The translations under genes were made by a program, and so were the position numbers. A stretch of DNA of 64,000 bases from Sipunculus nudus (taxonomy: Eukaryota; Annelida; Sipuncula; Golfingiida; Sipunculidae), in NCBI GenBank assembly GCA_026874595.1, contig CM049318.1:14840241-14904240 (forward strand), written 5' to 3'. Of the stretch, positions 1 through 13,320 are shown one piece after another; the first letter of the stretch is position 1, and each line of letters opens with the position of its first letter. Under the pieces are notes generated by a model. It was not told the DNA's origin. It was given only the letters and a program-made list of their open reading frames with translations, and made no database searches.

Positions 1-117
1 TAGAGGTTCTGAAAAGATCTCCTTGCAGATCTGAAATTAGGTCACTGTGACCTATATTCTCTGAGTTACGGGGTGTGTTGCACCTCCCAAAATTAATTCT
101 TATAGCCAAAATAATCA

Positions 118-560
118 TCCCAAACCTTACATGTCAATAGAGGAACAAACCTTTTGATATTTAGGTCTTAGGGTCAAAGGTCAATGTCACAGGACCAACT
201 TCTTGAAAAAAGTTGTGGATGCATTTCAAGTCAGACTTTTAATCCCAAACCTTCCATCCTCCAAGTATGGATCATCAACCAACAGGGGAAGAACATTATT
301 TATTGCTCAGTCTCAAGATTAGATGTGAAAGTCACAGGACCCACTTCTTAGAAAACCATTTTGGAGGAACTTTGAGCTAAACCTTTCATCCCAAACCTTC
401 CATCTGTCACATGCAGCCCACCTGCCAACAGGGGAAAAAATATAATTATTTTGAGTTCAAAGTCAGAGGTCAAGGTCACAGGACCCACTTCTTTGAAAAG
501 CTTGAGGATGCATTTTAAAGCAAACCTTTCATCCCAAACCTTCAATCTTTCACATATGGC
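118..560. repeat. Degenerate tandem repeat, ~145-bp unit
   Basis: Three imperfect units are anchored by the phrase gtcacaggacc(c/a)actt at about 186, 331 and 474, each followed by a shared block ending in caacaggggaa. The short ORFs across this stretch are products of the repeat and look non-coding. Related copies occur in reverse orientation at 14.0-14.3 kb and a fragment lies near 11.23 kb, so this is a dispersed family. Confidence 0.75.
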
Positions 561-1059
561 TCATCAACTAATTGGAAAACCTAATTTTAAAGCTGCATAC
601 CCTATCCGTGCTTTCCCTATTACTGCTCATTCCAGGTTACTGGGGGTGGGTGGAGGGTTGCAAGTGGGTAATGTGGGGAGGCCTCCCTTACAATTGCTCC
701 ATGATTCCAGACATCTAGTTATTCTTGTATTATTGACTGTTAAGTTTCATCGATCATGTCATTTTATCAGACATTCATTCATGCATTCCTGACACCTGGT
801 ATGGTTATTCGTCATGCAATGTGTAATGTTTTCATTTATTATGCATTATGCCCTGTATTTTGATACCAGAAAACTACAGCCATTATGTTCCTTAACTCAA
901 ATTATATAAAAAGAAATGAATGGCTGGATATTCTTTGAAAAAGGAAAATTTAAAAAGTGACATGACTAAATTTGTCACTCAAACGTTAATTATAAATCTT
1001 GTATATTCCTTTTATATCAGGGGCTTGTCAGCTGAGCGTCATGACCCATGGTTCACTTG

Positions 1060-1285
1060 TTGTATGTTTCGATAAAAATGTCACATGATCAGGGAAAAGC
1101 ATGAAAATAACAGGGTTTTTTGCTAAACAGGTAAAGGCACTACATAACAAAGGAAATGGTATCAAAATTGTATTATTCCATCTTCTTGAAAGATGAAAAT
1201 CAAAATAAAAATGTTTGATGCGAGGGGATTTAAATTGACGCGGGCGGTGCCTGAGAACCGTACCTTTTATTTATTTTTTGGCCTA
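1060..1285. repeat. Dispersed repeat, copy 1 of 2
   Basis: This block shares long similarity with 29060-29385. The outer segment tgcctgagaacc(g/a)tacctt...tttttggcctaa has the same orientation in both copies. The inner ~190 bp, including gataaaaatgtcacatgatcagg, is inverted between the two copies. It looks like a non-autonomous element whose core is bounded by GC-rich cgcccgcg-type inverted termini. Confidence 0.6.
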
Positions 1286-2415
1286 AGTATTTAGACAATT
1301 ATACGCAGGCGGGTCTTACCTCTCCATAACCCTGCTGTCGACCAGCCACTTTTCAACAAACAATTTATTTATGCGAAAAAAGAATTTGCAAAAAATATTT
1401 TGAGAATCTTCTACTTGTCATTATTATAATATCAAATGCACAAACCGATTTCGTGCTAGAATTCTTACGAGAAAAAAAAGTTTGGGTATTGCATATTTAA
1501 TCTGAAGTGGAAAACTTATGATGTTTTGATCTCTTTAAACGGTTCTTAAAACAGCTCGAAAATTTGACAGTTTAATCCGGGTTCCTCATTTAAATTCTAT
1601 ACGATAGTTATCGTTGAGTAAAGAATTTCTAAGTTTTCTAAGTTTAAGTCGGACCAATTAATTTCGTTCAGCTTCGGAGATCGGTAAGCCGGCAGATTTA
1701 TACGTTTTTCAATAAGTCAATATAAGTGTCTTCTAGAGGATGAGAATGGGGTTTCAAACTTCATCTACTGCACCTGCTTTGCCTTAGATACTGGCAGACT
1801 CGCGTGCCTTTATTACAGTGAATTCCCACAGCAGACTTGGAGTCAGGGGATATGGTCAGAAAATATATATATATATATATATGAGAGTGGGATTTAGTTG
1901 CCCATCCAAAGCGGTGTTTTTCCCCGTGTTCTCTGGTGTCCCACACCCCTACAAACTCCCTAACACCACCATCCAAGCCATTTAGAGTAACATAAACTAT
2001 TTATTATTACTAGTTGTACAATCTCGTAAATTAAATAAAGTTTATATTAGGATATATACGTTAGGAATGAATCAATATGCGTTGCTTAAAGGCACAGTAA
2101 CAAGAAACTGTCTGACTGACTGAAAATGAAGTCGGTGCTTGAGCCAGTCACCGGTTTGGCAGACTGATTCGGTATACAGTTAGGTATTTAAGGCGAATAT
2201 AGAAGATACTGATAGAGTTGAAGATCGTTGCAATAGAGGTGGAGGAAGCCTGAGAACCCGGAGAGAACCACCGACCTTGGACGGGCTAATACAACCAACT
2301 TTGGATTAAAACCGGGCCGCCAGCGAGAAGGCATAACGTTTTACCGCTCATCTGTCTCGCCCCTACAGTAACAAGAAAGATCCATAAGAAAATCGTGCCA
2401 GGACGTTCTCTATCT

Positions 2416-2416
2416 C

Positions 2417-2466
<50 letters not shown>
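2416..2466. repeat. (GA)n microsatellite
   Basis: Uninterrupted GA dinucleotide run of about 50 bp. It explains the SLSLSL low-complexity ORF on the minus strand. Confidence 0.95.
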
Positions 2467-2468
<2 letters not shown>

Positions 2469-3043
2469 CTCTGCCACTAGGGGCGTAGGTTTGAAAATTC
2501 GTTAGAATAACACGTCATAAAAATGACAAATTATAGTAGGACTTCAAGACGAATAGCTTGAGGTCACACAGCTCGCTCGTGAGGGCAAAAGAATATAGTT
2601 AACTTGATACAATTACATCTAGATCAATCCTCGAGAAACCTTAGTAAAACTTGTATTCGCTATAAAAATATGTTTCAAACTGGGTCATGAAAACATCTAA
2701 CAATTCTATTATTCTGTCTGATGGATGCATGCTAGGAATGTATAGTGTTACACTAATTAATCTTTCCTGCATATGAACGCTCAAGGTGTTTACATCTATA
2801 TACGTCACACGTTATAGACAATTTTACCTGGAGCAGAACGTATACTTGTACAAGGAAGTAATGCTATATATACGTGTAGTTTATTTAGCGAGAAGACGTT
2901 TGAATAACAAACACAGGCATTTATATACATCAGTAAGCATTATGTTTCACAGTCACATTAGCAAAATAAGGAGGAAAATACGCCATTATATTAAACTACA
3001 TATAGACCTTCGTATACATATAACTCACTACACAAATAAATAA

Positions 3044-3075
<32 letters not shown>

Positions 3076-4339
3076 GTATATTACACATACATGCATACAT
3101 ACAAACTTACACATTTTTGTAAGTATAAAATCATCTTCTTCAAATATGCAAGAACTTTAACATCATTATTGTAATAATTATAATTATCTCTTTTACAGAA
3201 CCATGTTTTCTGCGAGGAACTTCGATGAACATTCCCCCCTACTATAATAAATACACGTATATGCTATTTTTCACCTATCTTGGTTCCGTAGCCTGCTTTG
3301 CTCTCCTCTCTGGACAATGTAGTAGCGCAAGCCAGGCTGGCAACCTAATAGCTGCAGGCCTGTTAATTCTTTAAAAAAACGCAAATTCTTAAAAAAATGT
3401 TTTACTTGTTTTGCATTACAAAATTTACCAAAATGGTCCAGATCACAGTAGTCCGCGTTCAACTGGATGACATTCAACAAACGTATACTAGTACATATTA
3501 CGCATAATTCAGATGGATGGATTCAGTTTGTGCATTAACTGTAATGAAATTTGCAGTATGAGTGGAAATATTGGGACTTATTCTCAAGAATTTCATATTA
3601 CTGTTGTCTCCGTCGGCTCTTCTTTGTAGCCCGGCACGGCATGCTGGGAAGGTTGAAGATGGTCTGTCTCATGTTGAAGTCATGGGGAACTATATGAAGG
3701 AAACGCTTTGCAAAGATCTCTCTGTTAATTTATAAAGGATTCCCATTTAGGGCCTTGCCGAAGTAAAGGAGTTACACTCTCCCACATTCGTACTAATTGA
3801 GAATGAGTGTTAGGGAGGGAGCCTGTACAGGGAACAAGCTTGTGTTAACTAAACTAATCTCAGCGTACAGGTCTACAGGGAAGTTTTTTATTGCCTCTGC
3901 CTGGAGAGTTTGCGCTAATTCCCATTCGTATGTGTGTTTTTTGTGTGTATTTTTTTTCACAACATAACTCAAACTAAATTAACGGAATCTCATGAAATTT
4001 CCAGGACATGTATGGAATGAGGCTAAGAAGAACCATTAGATTTTGGTGTTGATCCAACACATTCCTTGGATTCTGGAGCATTCACAAATATAAAAATATT
4101 CACGAATGTACGGTTACTTATGCACAAATGAACCTTGGAAATAATATGGGCCCAAATTTAGTGTAAGCACACAAAGTCCCGCCTCATCCATCACCTGACA
4201 CCGGTTCTGGTCACGCCTTGCACCTCGGAGTGTGTCCAGTGTGTTCATATAGCGTTCTCAACTCAGCTGACTGAAACTCATCTAAGCTATAGAGATCACT
4301 TTTTGTCCGTCGTCTGTATGTCGTGCCGTCTGTCGGGCC

Positions 4340-5160
4340 ATCCGTCCGTCCGTTAACCAGGCACAAATCGTAACCGCTGGATCTGGAATCTTCTTATTGG
4401 ACATGCAGGGAGGTCCATGAAAAATCTCCTTGGAAACCTGAAATTCGGTCTCTGTTACCAATATATCGAGCTATGCTTTAGTTGAATGGGGATACTACCT
4501 ACCGGAATCATTGAAAATTGATAGAAAAGCTCCAGTATCTGAACAACTAATGCACTGTTCACCACGATTCTTTGCATGCATATTCATCATGGAGTGTTTC
4601 ATCATTTCCTGTAGACTTGTAGCGCCATCTGGATTTCTTGGCAATATTTCTCTATTTTTGAGACCTTTAAAAATGCAATTGTCCGTTAACAGAGTGCAAA
4701 TCGTAACCATTCAACCTAGGATCTTCTTATTTAATATCCAAGAAGATCCTTTCAAAATCTTCTTGGAAATCTGAAATTAGTTCTCTGTTACCAATATCCT
4801 TTGAGCTATATAGGGCTTGTAATTACCCCTCAGTAAAATTGAAAATTTCATACAAAACCTCGAGTTTCTAAACAACTAATTCATTGATTACCATATTCTT
4901 TGCATGCATATTCATCATGGAGTGTTTTATCAGTTGCTGCAGACTGATGGCGCCACCTAGATTTTTTTTCAAATTTTTACGCACTATTTTAATCTTTTTA
5001 GACCTTCAAAGATGCGGTCGTCCTTTAACAGGGCACTAATCGTAACCATTGGACCTACAATCTTCTAACTTGACATTCAGGGAGGTCCAAGAAAAAACCC
5101 AGGTCTCTGTTACCCATAACTTCTTAGCTATGCTTTAGTTGAATGGGGATACTACCTACA
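4340..5160. repeat. Degenerate tandem repeat, ~330-bp unit
   Basis: Three diverged copies start near 4355, 4683 and 5026. Each contains a variant of taacagggcacaaatcgtaacc, then atcttctta, then ctctgttacc(c/a)ata. The first 70 bases of the window are a further fragment of the same family. No coding potential. Confidence 0.7.
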
Positions 5161-5300
5161 GACAGATGATAAAATTCCTTTTGTGAATGTCTTTTGAGTT
5201 GCAACTTGTGCTTCCACGGCGGAGTTATGGATGCATCCAATTCTAGTTATTAAGTGATTTTTTGCGTTCTTTTCAGGAACTGAAGTGTAGCAGTATTACA

Positions 5301-6425
5301 ATGGCGATAGAAAGAAGCATGGCGCCACTGGTCTATATTTTGATAATCGTAGCCATGCAGGATGGACGGCAGGTTCACGGCTTGCCTTCCCCTCCCATGC
5401 GGCTAAACTGGACATTTCCGATAGAATGCGACTTTGCGAGCGTAGGTATATCAGACATTTCTCATCCGTGTCGCCCCTAATAAATACATGAACGAATAAC
5501 GAATATTTAATAAAACTATCAATGAATGAATGAGATCATGAATAAACCAATGATTGAGCCGATTATTATATGAATAATGAATAAGTATGTATTTGTGAAT
5601 GAACAGATCGAAAAATGAGTGGATAGTGAATTAGAAAGTGGATTGTTGAAAGAAAAGAATGATTAATTATGATATATTATCAACTGATTAATTAACTAAA
5701 GGAAATGACTGGGCAAGGAATACCTATATATTTGAATAATTTAGGATTCGAAGAATAAAAAATTGATTCACAAAAAATTTTATGAATGAATGGTTTGGCT
5801 ACCATATGATATTTTACATCATTTCATGAAATTCCAACCTCCGTTAAATCCAGCATTTTCACTGCCATTAAGTCTCTAAAATGCAGGAATTTAAGAGCCA
5901 AGAGGCATATCTTTAACACACACAGTCATGTTTTAAGAGAAAAAGGGGATTATAAACTAAATTTTACCTGACGAGAGTTTATTTTATAACATTATTTTTC
6001 CTTCTCCAGGACCCTGTACAATACAAATTCAACATTAACAGTGAGTATATATGCTCTATACTATATACATTAATATACATTTTATTTAATGTAGTTTTGT
6101 CAGATTTTTTTTACATTATTTTACTGAATTCGCTCATCCGAACATCGGCACTTTGATATTATTTTATCATTTCATGATATCAGGATATTCATATATTTGA
6201 TTTCAGTGTATTCTAATTGTTGATTTTTAGCAATTCGGATTTTTGAGGGTCTACTGTATATATACTGTATGGATTTGCCGCCAAGTGATCTATGTAGTAT
6301 AGATTCTTTGTTGAGTTTGATCATGCAAAGACTTACTTCATATTTCAAGTTACAAATTACAATTCGTATGTTCTAGCGCCATATTTTAGACTTTTGTACT
6401 TATATTACAGATCAATAGAAAACGG

Positions 6426-6479
<54 letters not shown>

Positions 6480-6614
6480 CCTAGAGGTTTAGATACAGTC
6501 GATGTAGATAAGTGCTAAATACACAGGTGTACGGAATATTAAACACGTTGACGCATAAGTTACAAATACGTCAACGTGTTTAATTCACAGTATATATGTG
6601 TATATATATGTATA

Positions 6615-6659
<45 letters not shown>

Positions 6660-9600
6660 CGTGTGCAAATGTTAACATTTATGCACATATGTGGTGCTAT
6701 GATTAGCATACCTTAATGACCTTATCACTGCAACGATTATCAAATCAGCCGAGATTGGTATACTCTATTGACACTAGGTGGCAGCAACTGGTTAATGCTG
6801 GTATCGGCCCTAATGTGGAACTTCGTCATGGGAGGACAGAGGTGAATCCTAAAGATTAGGTTCATTTAACCTGCCTCAATATGATGGTCAATTAGATTGA
6901 TGGAAGGTTTCCACAGCGAAACTTTTCCTAACCGGAGTGGCTGGTGTCCGAAGATATCCAAAAGTGTATCTTGGCAAATTCAGGAGATCATAATGATGCA
7001 TACCATAGGACCTATCTTAGGGAGGTTAAGGCTGTCCCACTTGACCCCTATTTAATAAATTACGCAATAGCGACGATACATGTCACTGCCTGTGTTTGTC
7101 ACAACAATTTTACCGCTATTGTTAAAAAATAAATTTATCATTGGTACCATACTGTGGATTTATGTGGAAGCCTGATTATACATACACACACATATACACA
7201 CCAACCCACCCACCAACCATCACACACGCACACCTATATATATATATATATATATATCTTTCATTTGTCTTTTCATGAATATATACATATTTGTATTTTT
7301 TATTTTTTTATATACGTATTAATATTTGTATACATTTATATATACAAATACATATATAAGAAAATAAATAACAACACAACTCAACGTTATCAAAGTAAAT
7401 ACGGGTACATAGATATTATATTTTTTTCTGACTTTATGTAATGCTGTTTTTTAGTGGAACTATGCACCATCGACCCCATATTTTATGGAACGAAATATCC
7501 ATCCGCACCTGCGAATTTGGAGATCGCCCAGGGCTCAACAGCTGGAAGATTCACACAGATATTCCTACAGTGGAAAGCACCACAGTACGGTAAGATGTAG
7601 CTCGTATTCTGGAATCGACGTCAGATCTGCCGGTGTTAAGGCGTGTAAAAGCTCTCCAACATATACTAAACAACATAGAAATTAAGCTTTAAACGACCGA
7701 AATGACCCAAAGATCTTTCAAATTTAAAAAAAAGGTTACCATAAAGCCGAAACATACTATATTGCCAGTATTTTTCTTAAACCTAACCTAACTTAACTAA
7801 AGAACTTATCCTAAACGCCATTAGATGGAACCTTATTCATTTGTGTGAGTCAATCACCTGAGGCTGAACAGCGGCTACATCATCTGCGGTAAAATAACTG
7901 CAAGTGGCATATGCCCAATGCCATGTGTAGAGGTTTGACACCTTTGACAGAGCAAGTCCTAACCGTAGGTGCCGGGTGGACAAAGTCATGTCCCTATCCT
8001 CTCCTGGCGGGTAAGAATGCCATACACGTTTCTCATTGGTGGACAACTATAGACGCCTATGTGTCATAGGGGGAATAGAAACTTAGTCCACTTTACTGAA
8101 AGAGGGGTGGCTGAAAAAGGATGTTTTTCGTAATTCATTAAGTCTGGAGGCTAGAATGTTAAACAAAATCGGCCTTATAATCGAAATGTGGACAAATGCG
8201 TACGACAAAATCTTAGTAGTCGCTCGAGTCAGCTGAGTCATTATTTCCCAGTGCTGCTTCTGCAACAAGGTTTGCCATTTCTCCCAAAACGTTACATATT
8301 TAAGCTGCTACTTTTACAGATTTCCTGAGGCCTTACTTGAACTATAAGTGTAGGGTAAATTATTTATTGTTACTATCTAACAGTTACATGGTATGTAATA
8401 CAATATTCCTAAAGACAATAAAATATGCGAAACTTAAAAACAAAATGACACTGTTTGCCCTTTTTCTTTCCCAGGAACAGAACAGCTGCGTGGGTTTCAA
8501 CTGGCAGTCACAACGCTTAATGGCATGTACGTGAACCTTGTGACCTGTGTCACGTGGTTGGTGGACCAGGAGACATGGCTGTCCCTTCCGGCGGGTAGAC
8601 TGCCCCTGGTGAGATTTAGTCTTCTATTTGTACCTTATATGTTGAAAGTACATTCTGGCATCTAAAAATATCTGAATTACAGACATAGCTTTTTTATATA
8701 TATACAGAATAGGTATCTGTTTATATAAAAAGGTCGTTTTTACATATATTTCACCGTTCTTTCACCATTATCTATGCGCCTTCCGCTGTAGTAATAATTC
8801 ATTCGGTTTAAATCATTCCACGTTCCCATTGATTTTTTTTTCGCCGGCCTTTGCTAAATGATTACAGCGGTTGATATTTTCTAAATCAGGTGAGAATTAA
8901 AATGACGCAGTTTTTCTTTGTACACTGCTCAGACACAAGAGTAGTCAACATATGATCCCCACAATGCACCGGGGCATCAAAATACACAAGCGGCGTAGGT
9001 ATAAATGCAGAGATGAGGACAATGTAGTCCGCTCAAATGTATTGCCTAAGAATTGTTTAAAGGCAGTTTACATCTAAATGTCACAGTGGAAATTACAATC
9101 TAGTAGGATTGGAAATTCCACTAGGTGAGATCACAATCGGGATCTCCTTAAGGAGAGATCACAATATGGATCTCCACTGGCTTGGGCCCAGTGGAAATTG
9201 CAATCTTAATCTCCCCTAGGGGAAATTATAATTCCACTAGGGCAATTTCCAATCCTACTAGGTGAGTCTGAAATCCTTCCAGGACAAATGACATCAGATT
9301 CAGTATAAGAGTAAAACAAGGTTTTCACAAAAAAGGTTATTTATTAGATAATATATTTCAATTTCATGAAAATGGGCAAAAATCAATCAGTTCTGCTTGC
9401 GCATATCACGAAAAGTGCAAGAAAACTGCTGCCCATTTTCACTTGTTAAACCGAAAAATCTCTGATGGATTCTCATCTCACATGCTAATATAAGATTAAA
9501 GGCATACACTACACAGGTAAACATGTAAACAAAATCCTGTTTTGTGTCAAAGGATAACAAAACATTTGAATAATTGACCACACATTATCTTATTTTAAAC

Positions 9601-10811
9601 AAATCAGTAAAATGATAACATGGCACAATTAAAAATATGGTTAACTTGCAGTATTTTCCATATTTGATGTTATTATATTTTAAAGTATATTCTATAGTAT
9701 TCTTTATATCTCACATCTCAGAGAACTTACTGAAACACTGATGTTAATGGCAGGTTGCAATAATAAATCTTAATGATGTTTAAATGATTGCAATGTGTAA
9801 TAATTTTTATACATGGGTGTTTTGTGGTCGGGACTATATAAGTAATAATTTGTAAACATATGCTTATTGAATGAAAACAGAAAGTGTTTCCTTGAAATGT
9901 TGCAAAATTTTTAGAAAAGTTTTAGACAGTTGAGACAAGTAGTCCCGGCCATCCCATAATGCCCGAACAGAAGAGATTCGTTTCGAGTAGAAACGACCAC
10001 TGGGGAAGGGTGCTTTATTTGATGATGAGACTAGACACGACTGTTGGTGTTTTCTTAATCCACGATTGCTCCTCTTTGACATTATCTTGACAAGAACAGT
10101 CAAAGGCGAAAAAATTTAATTAAAGAAAAATAGAAATAAACATCCCAATGGATACATGCCTCCGCAATACGTACACTTCGAGGTGCTTGGCGCTCTAATG
10201 TGACCTGCACTGTGCATTTACTTTTTTCATAATCCCTGGATAATTCGTGCATAAGTGACTGTACATTTGTGAATATTCCTTGGTGATGCTCCAGGGGCCC
10301 TAAAAGAAACTGGATCAACTAGTAGATATAACGCGTTATGTTGTGTACAAACACACATAAACACACACGAACTGGAATGATTGCATACTCCACTCGCGGA
10401 GGCAAGAAAACAGTAGGTTCTCTTATTGTTATTTCCCTGTAATTGTATTAACAGATATTATATATATTATCATGTTATAGGTCCGTTTTTGGTTCGGGAG
10501 ACTGCTCCTGGCGCCTGGCAGGTACTCCATTCGACTGAAAAGTTTCCCGGAATCTCCGCCTATGCTCCAGCCAAACAGTGTACACCACACGATCACCGTC
10601 ACCCCTAACAAAAGTCACATGTCACTTCCAGGTAAGTTTGTGTAATTCAGTTTCATATTTAATCTTATTTAATGTCTTTTCATAGATCTTACATTCCGTG
10701 TCCGCCATAATACAACGTTGTTTTTACTTTATGTAGATCGCAGTCCTGAACTTAATTTATATACTACACATACCTACAGTAGTGCACTTGTGTAATTTTT
10801 CCACATACCTG

Positions 10812-10855
<44 letters not shown>

Positions 10856-11976
10856 ACCTTGATCACCAAGTTCAGAAACCATTATACTTTCAATTAAACT
10901 TGCATACATATCCAGCTTTATACGTAATGTAGTAATAAGATGTGTAATAAGAGCACCCAAAGCTGGCCAAACGTGATTTGAATTGTGATTCTCATGAAAT
11001 ATGTGACCTTAATCGCATATACATGTAATGAATACTCATGAGCAGAGCAGTTGCGAGCAACCAATCAAGTTATCGTTGGCAAAGTTAACAGCCAACCAAT
11101 CATCCTACAAGCGCAAAATTTGCATTACACTCTTCCAAATAGAATACGTGTAGTCTGTACCAGTACCCTGTCTGCGTGTTACGGGATATTTTTATATAAA
11201 GGAGACAGTATTTAAAGTTCTAGGCCAAAGGTTACAGGACCCATTCCTCCTACTACCGAGTGAATAGTAATATCTTTCCTTGCACGTAATTCGTTTGAGA
11301 CAAATGAACCAAAATACGGCAACACAGTTCACAATGACTGTGATATATTCTTCAATAGAGAATGGCAATTTCACTTGATGACGTCAGTCACTACGACGTC
11401 ATACTTCATCGACCTTTGTGACGTCAGTATTGTCTTGTTAGCAGCTCTCACAAACCATGAACATGGAAGACCCTCTTCGTAGGGCTCATAATTAAGTAAA
11501 ACGGCGGGGCATAAGGGCTCTGTTGTTGAGGTCAATTCACAGGTGGTCTGATTAGACAGTCCGTTTAAACCAATGTTAATGCTTTCGGTACTTTCAAAGA
11601 TGGTCCCAATATACAGGTATGTTAAAATGTAAATCACATATATACACGTTGTGGTTCAATATATTTATGATTTCTTGTAAATTATCAAAGGACAACACCG
11701 ATACCTTCAAAGTCCTGCTTCGACCAGTGTGAATTGCGCAGTCAGCACAACCACGGCAGTCAGCACAACCACGGGTCCGGGAGGTTCCAGCCACATCATT
11801 CCAGCAGCGGTACTTGGGACTGTCGGAGCGTTACTTCTACTATCTGTACTAGCTGCAATAATTACCAAAAGAAAACTCAGATATAAAAGATCAAAGCAAG
11901 GTAAACAAAATCTTGCGTCTTCTATATCATATCTTATATCTTAACAAATCTCAGTGTTGAAACATGAGAAAGATGC

Positions 11977-12070
<94 letters not shown>

Positions 12071-13320
12071 GTTACATAAAGAAACTCTTCATATTTCCCT
12101 ACCGTTAAATACCTCAACATTAGTTTTCCTCTGTCTGTCGTCCTTCGTATTATCCTTAATTGAAACCAAAAAGATCGTATTCCAAGATTATAACAATATT
12201 ATATATATATATACATAAATACATGTACATATATATGTAATATATATATATAATATATATATATCTATAAAGATGAAGATGCCTTAGTGTTGACTGTTTA
12301 AAAGTGTTTGTTTTATTCACGAGCTTTCGACGTTTAGAGCTCTTTTTTCAGGTGTCAAGTGGAATATGAATAGAAAGCGGCTGTATATATGTTTATTTAA
12401 CAATTTATAATAACCAAAATACACGGTAAACTGCTACACGCATTTTACTCACACACACAGACACTTATATATATTATATATGCATACATATATATATATG
12501 AATGATTCAAGAAGAATATATGTCACGTAGTTTGATTAAACGAGAGATTGAAAGAATATCGCAGCGATGATAAGATATATTTTTTTTATGTTTACTTGAA
12601 GGTGGGAACCAAGTCGTCATCCTGCATTACCCTGACAACGTGCTTCACACCATGGTTGCTGAAACTCTGCTCAGCTTTCTCCAAAAAGCGTGTCCTCATC
12701 TCAACATTACTCTGATGGGTAAAACCGACAAGCACGAAGACTCATTCATACCGTTAAAATCACAGGAAAAAGTGATTTGTGTACACTCCGACGGGCTTAA
12801 AAAATCACACTGCCAGTACAAGCAAAACATTCGAAATATTACAAACAAAATCAATGAAGGCTTGAATCAAAAGGACTCTCTTTTCCTTGATTTCTTTCAT
12901 TTATTAGAAACAAACCAGTTCGAACTTGATTCATTAATACACGTTTATTTTATTTATACAAATTCAATATGTACAGAATACTTGAAACATAAGGATATTC
13001 TTTGTCTACCAGAGAATCTGGAAGAACTTGTGTCCCTGTTGTGTTCTTCCACTGACAGGGCAGAAACACAACCCCTCAATCTTGATGAAGCCAGGCATAA
13101 GTTATTAAGATTAATATATGCATCGCAGGATTCTGGTTTTGAGTCCACTGAACATAGTTTTCCCTTCATTGAATCAAATACAGAACATGTACAATTCCGT
13201 GACCATTCGCCAAGGCAACAAACCAAACCAGCAGATCTTCTAGTGGCGCCATCTATTGTTAGTTTGGCAAGCAAGGGTTCTTCAGAGCTGGAGACGGATT
13301 TGATCTTAATGAATGGTTAA
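5301..13320 (+). CDS. IL-17-receptor-like SEFIR membrane receptor (7 exons)
   Basis: I assembled seven exons with GT-AG borders that join in phase: 5301-5441, 6010-6040, 7455-7589, 8475-8608, 10481-10631, 11742-11900 and 12602-13320, giving 489 codons plus stop. Exon 1 encodes a signal peptide (hydrophobic residues about 7-20). Exons 3-5 give a small beta-rich ectodomain with phrases such as LRGFQL and RLLLAPGRYSIRLKSFP, typical of IL-17-receptor ectodomains. Exon 6 has a Thr-rich stalk and one membrane helix (about 217-238) followed by basic residues. Exon 7 (from residue 251) opens with VVILHYPDNVLH and then an LLSFLQ helix, as expected for a SEFIR signalling domain; the rest of the domain is divergent and short. 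AATAAA signals lie at 13680 and 13733. The exon 6 acceptor is weak, so an extra exon between exons 5 and 6 is possible. Family knowledge: SEFIR receptors recruit Act1-type adaptors. The assignment is by eye. Confidence 0.68.
6436..6476. repeat. (TA)n microsatellite
   Basis: AT dinucleotide run inside intron 2 of the receptor gene. A second, longer interrupted run lies at about 6592-6658. Confidence 0.9.
8920..10085. mobile_element. Non-autonomous transposon-like repeat (copy 1)
   Basis: Segments at the two ends match, in inverted arrangement, a second copy at about 34580-35230. One shared end carries acagttgagaca(a/g)(g)(t/c)agtcccgg and cgttt(c)gagtagaaacgac; another shared internal part carries the complement of ggactacattgtcctc and acctacgccgc. 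There is no transposase ORF. It lies in intron 4 of the receptor gene. Exact ends are not determined. Confidence 0.5.
9084..9270. repeat. Foldback element with nested palindromes
   Basis: The outer arms ctagtaggattggaaattcc and ggcaatttccaatcctactag are near-perfect inverted repeats. Between them lie smaller palindromes: a gatctcc...ggagagatc arm pair around 9140-9159, ccactgg/cagtgg around 9174-9195, and cccctagggg at about 9213-9222. The whole 190 bp could fold into a long cruciform. Confidence 0.75.
10813..10849. repeat. (TA)n microsatellite
   Basis: Pure AT dinucleotide run in intron 5 of the receptor gene. Confidence 0.95.
11980..12067. repeat. (AT)n microsatellite, 88 bp
   Basis: The longest pure AT run in the window, in the last intron of the receptor gene. 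A shorter interrupted TA tract follows at about 12198-12265. Confidence 0.95.

Larger units (their letters stand above)
561..4339. other. Host intergenic DNA, no gene seen
   Basis: I see no exon with coding character here. The stretch holds a dispersed repeat copy (about 1060-1285), a short TA run near 1863-1882, a GA run (2416-2466), a TA run near 3039-3066 and AT-rich unique sequence. The small ORFs reflect simple repeats or chance. Confidence 0.6.

Noticed and set aside
12954-13274. 106-codon minus ORF
   Set aside because: Antisense of the last exon of the receptor gene.
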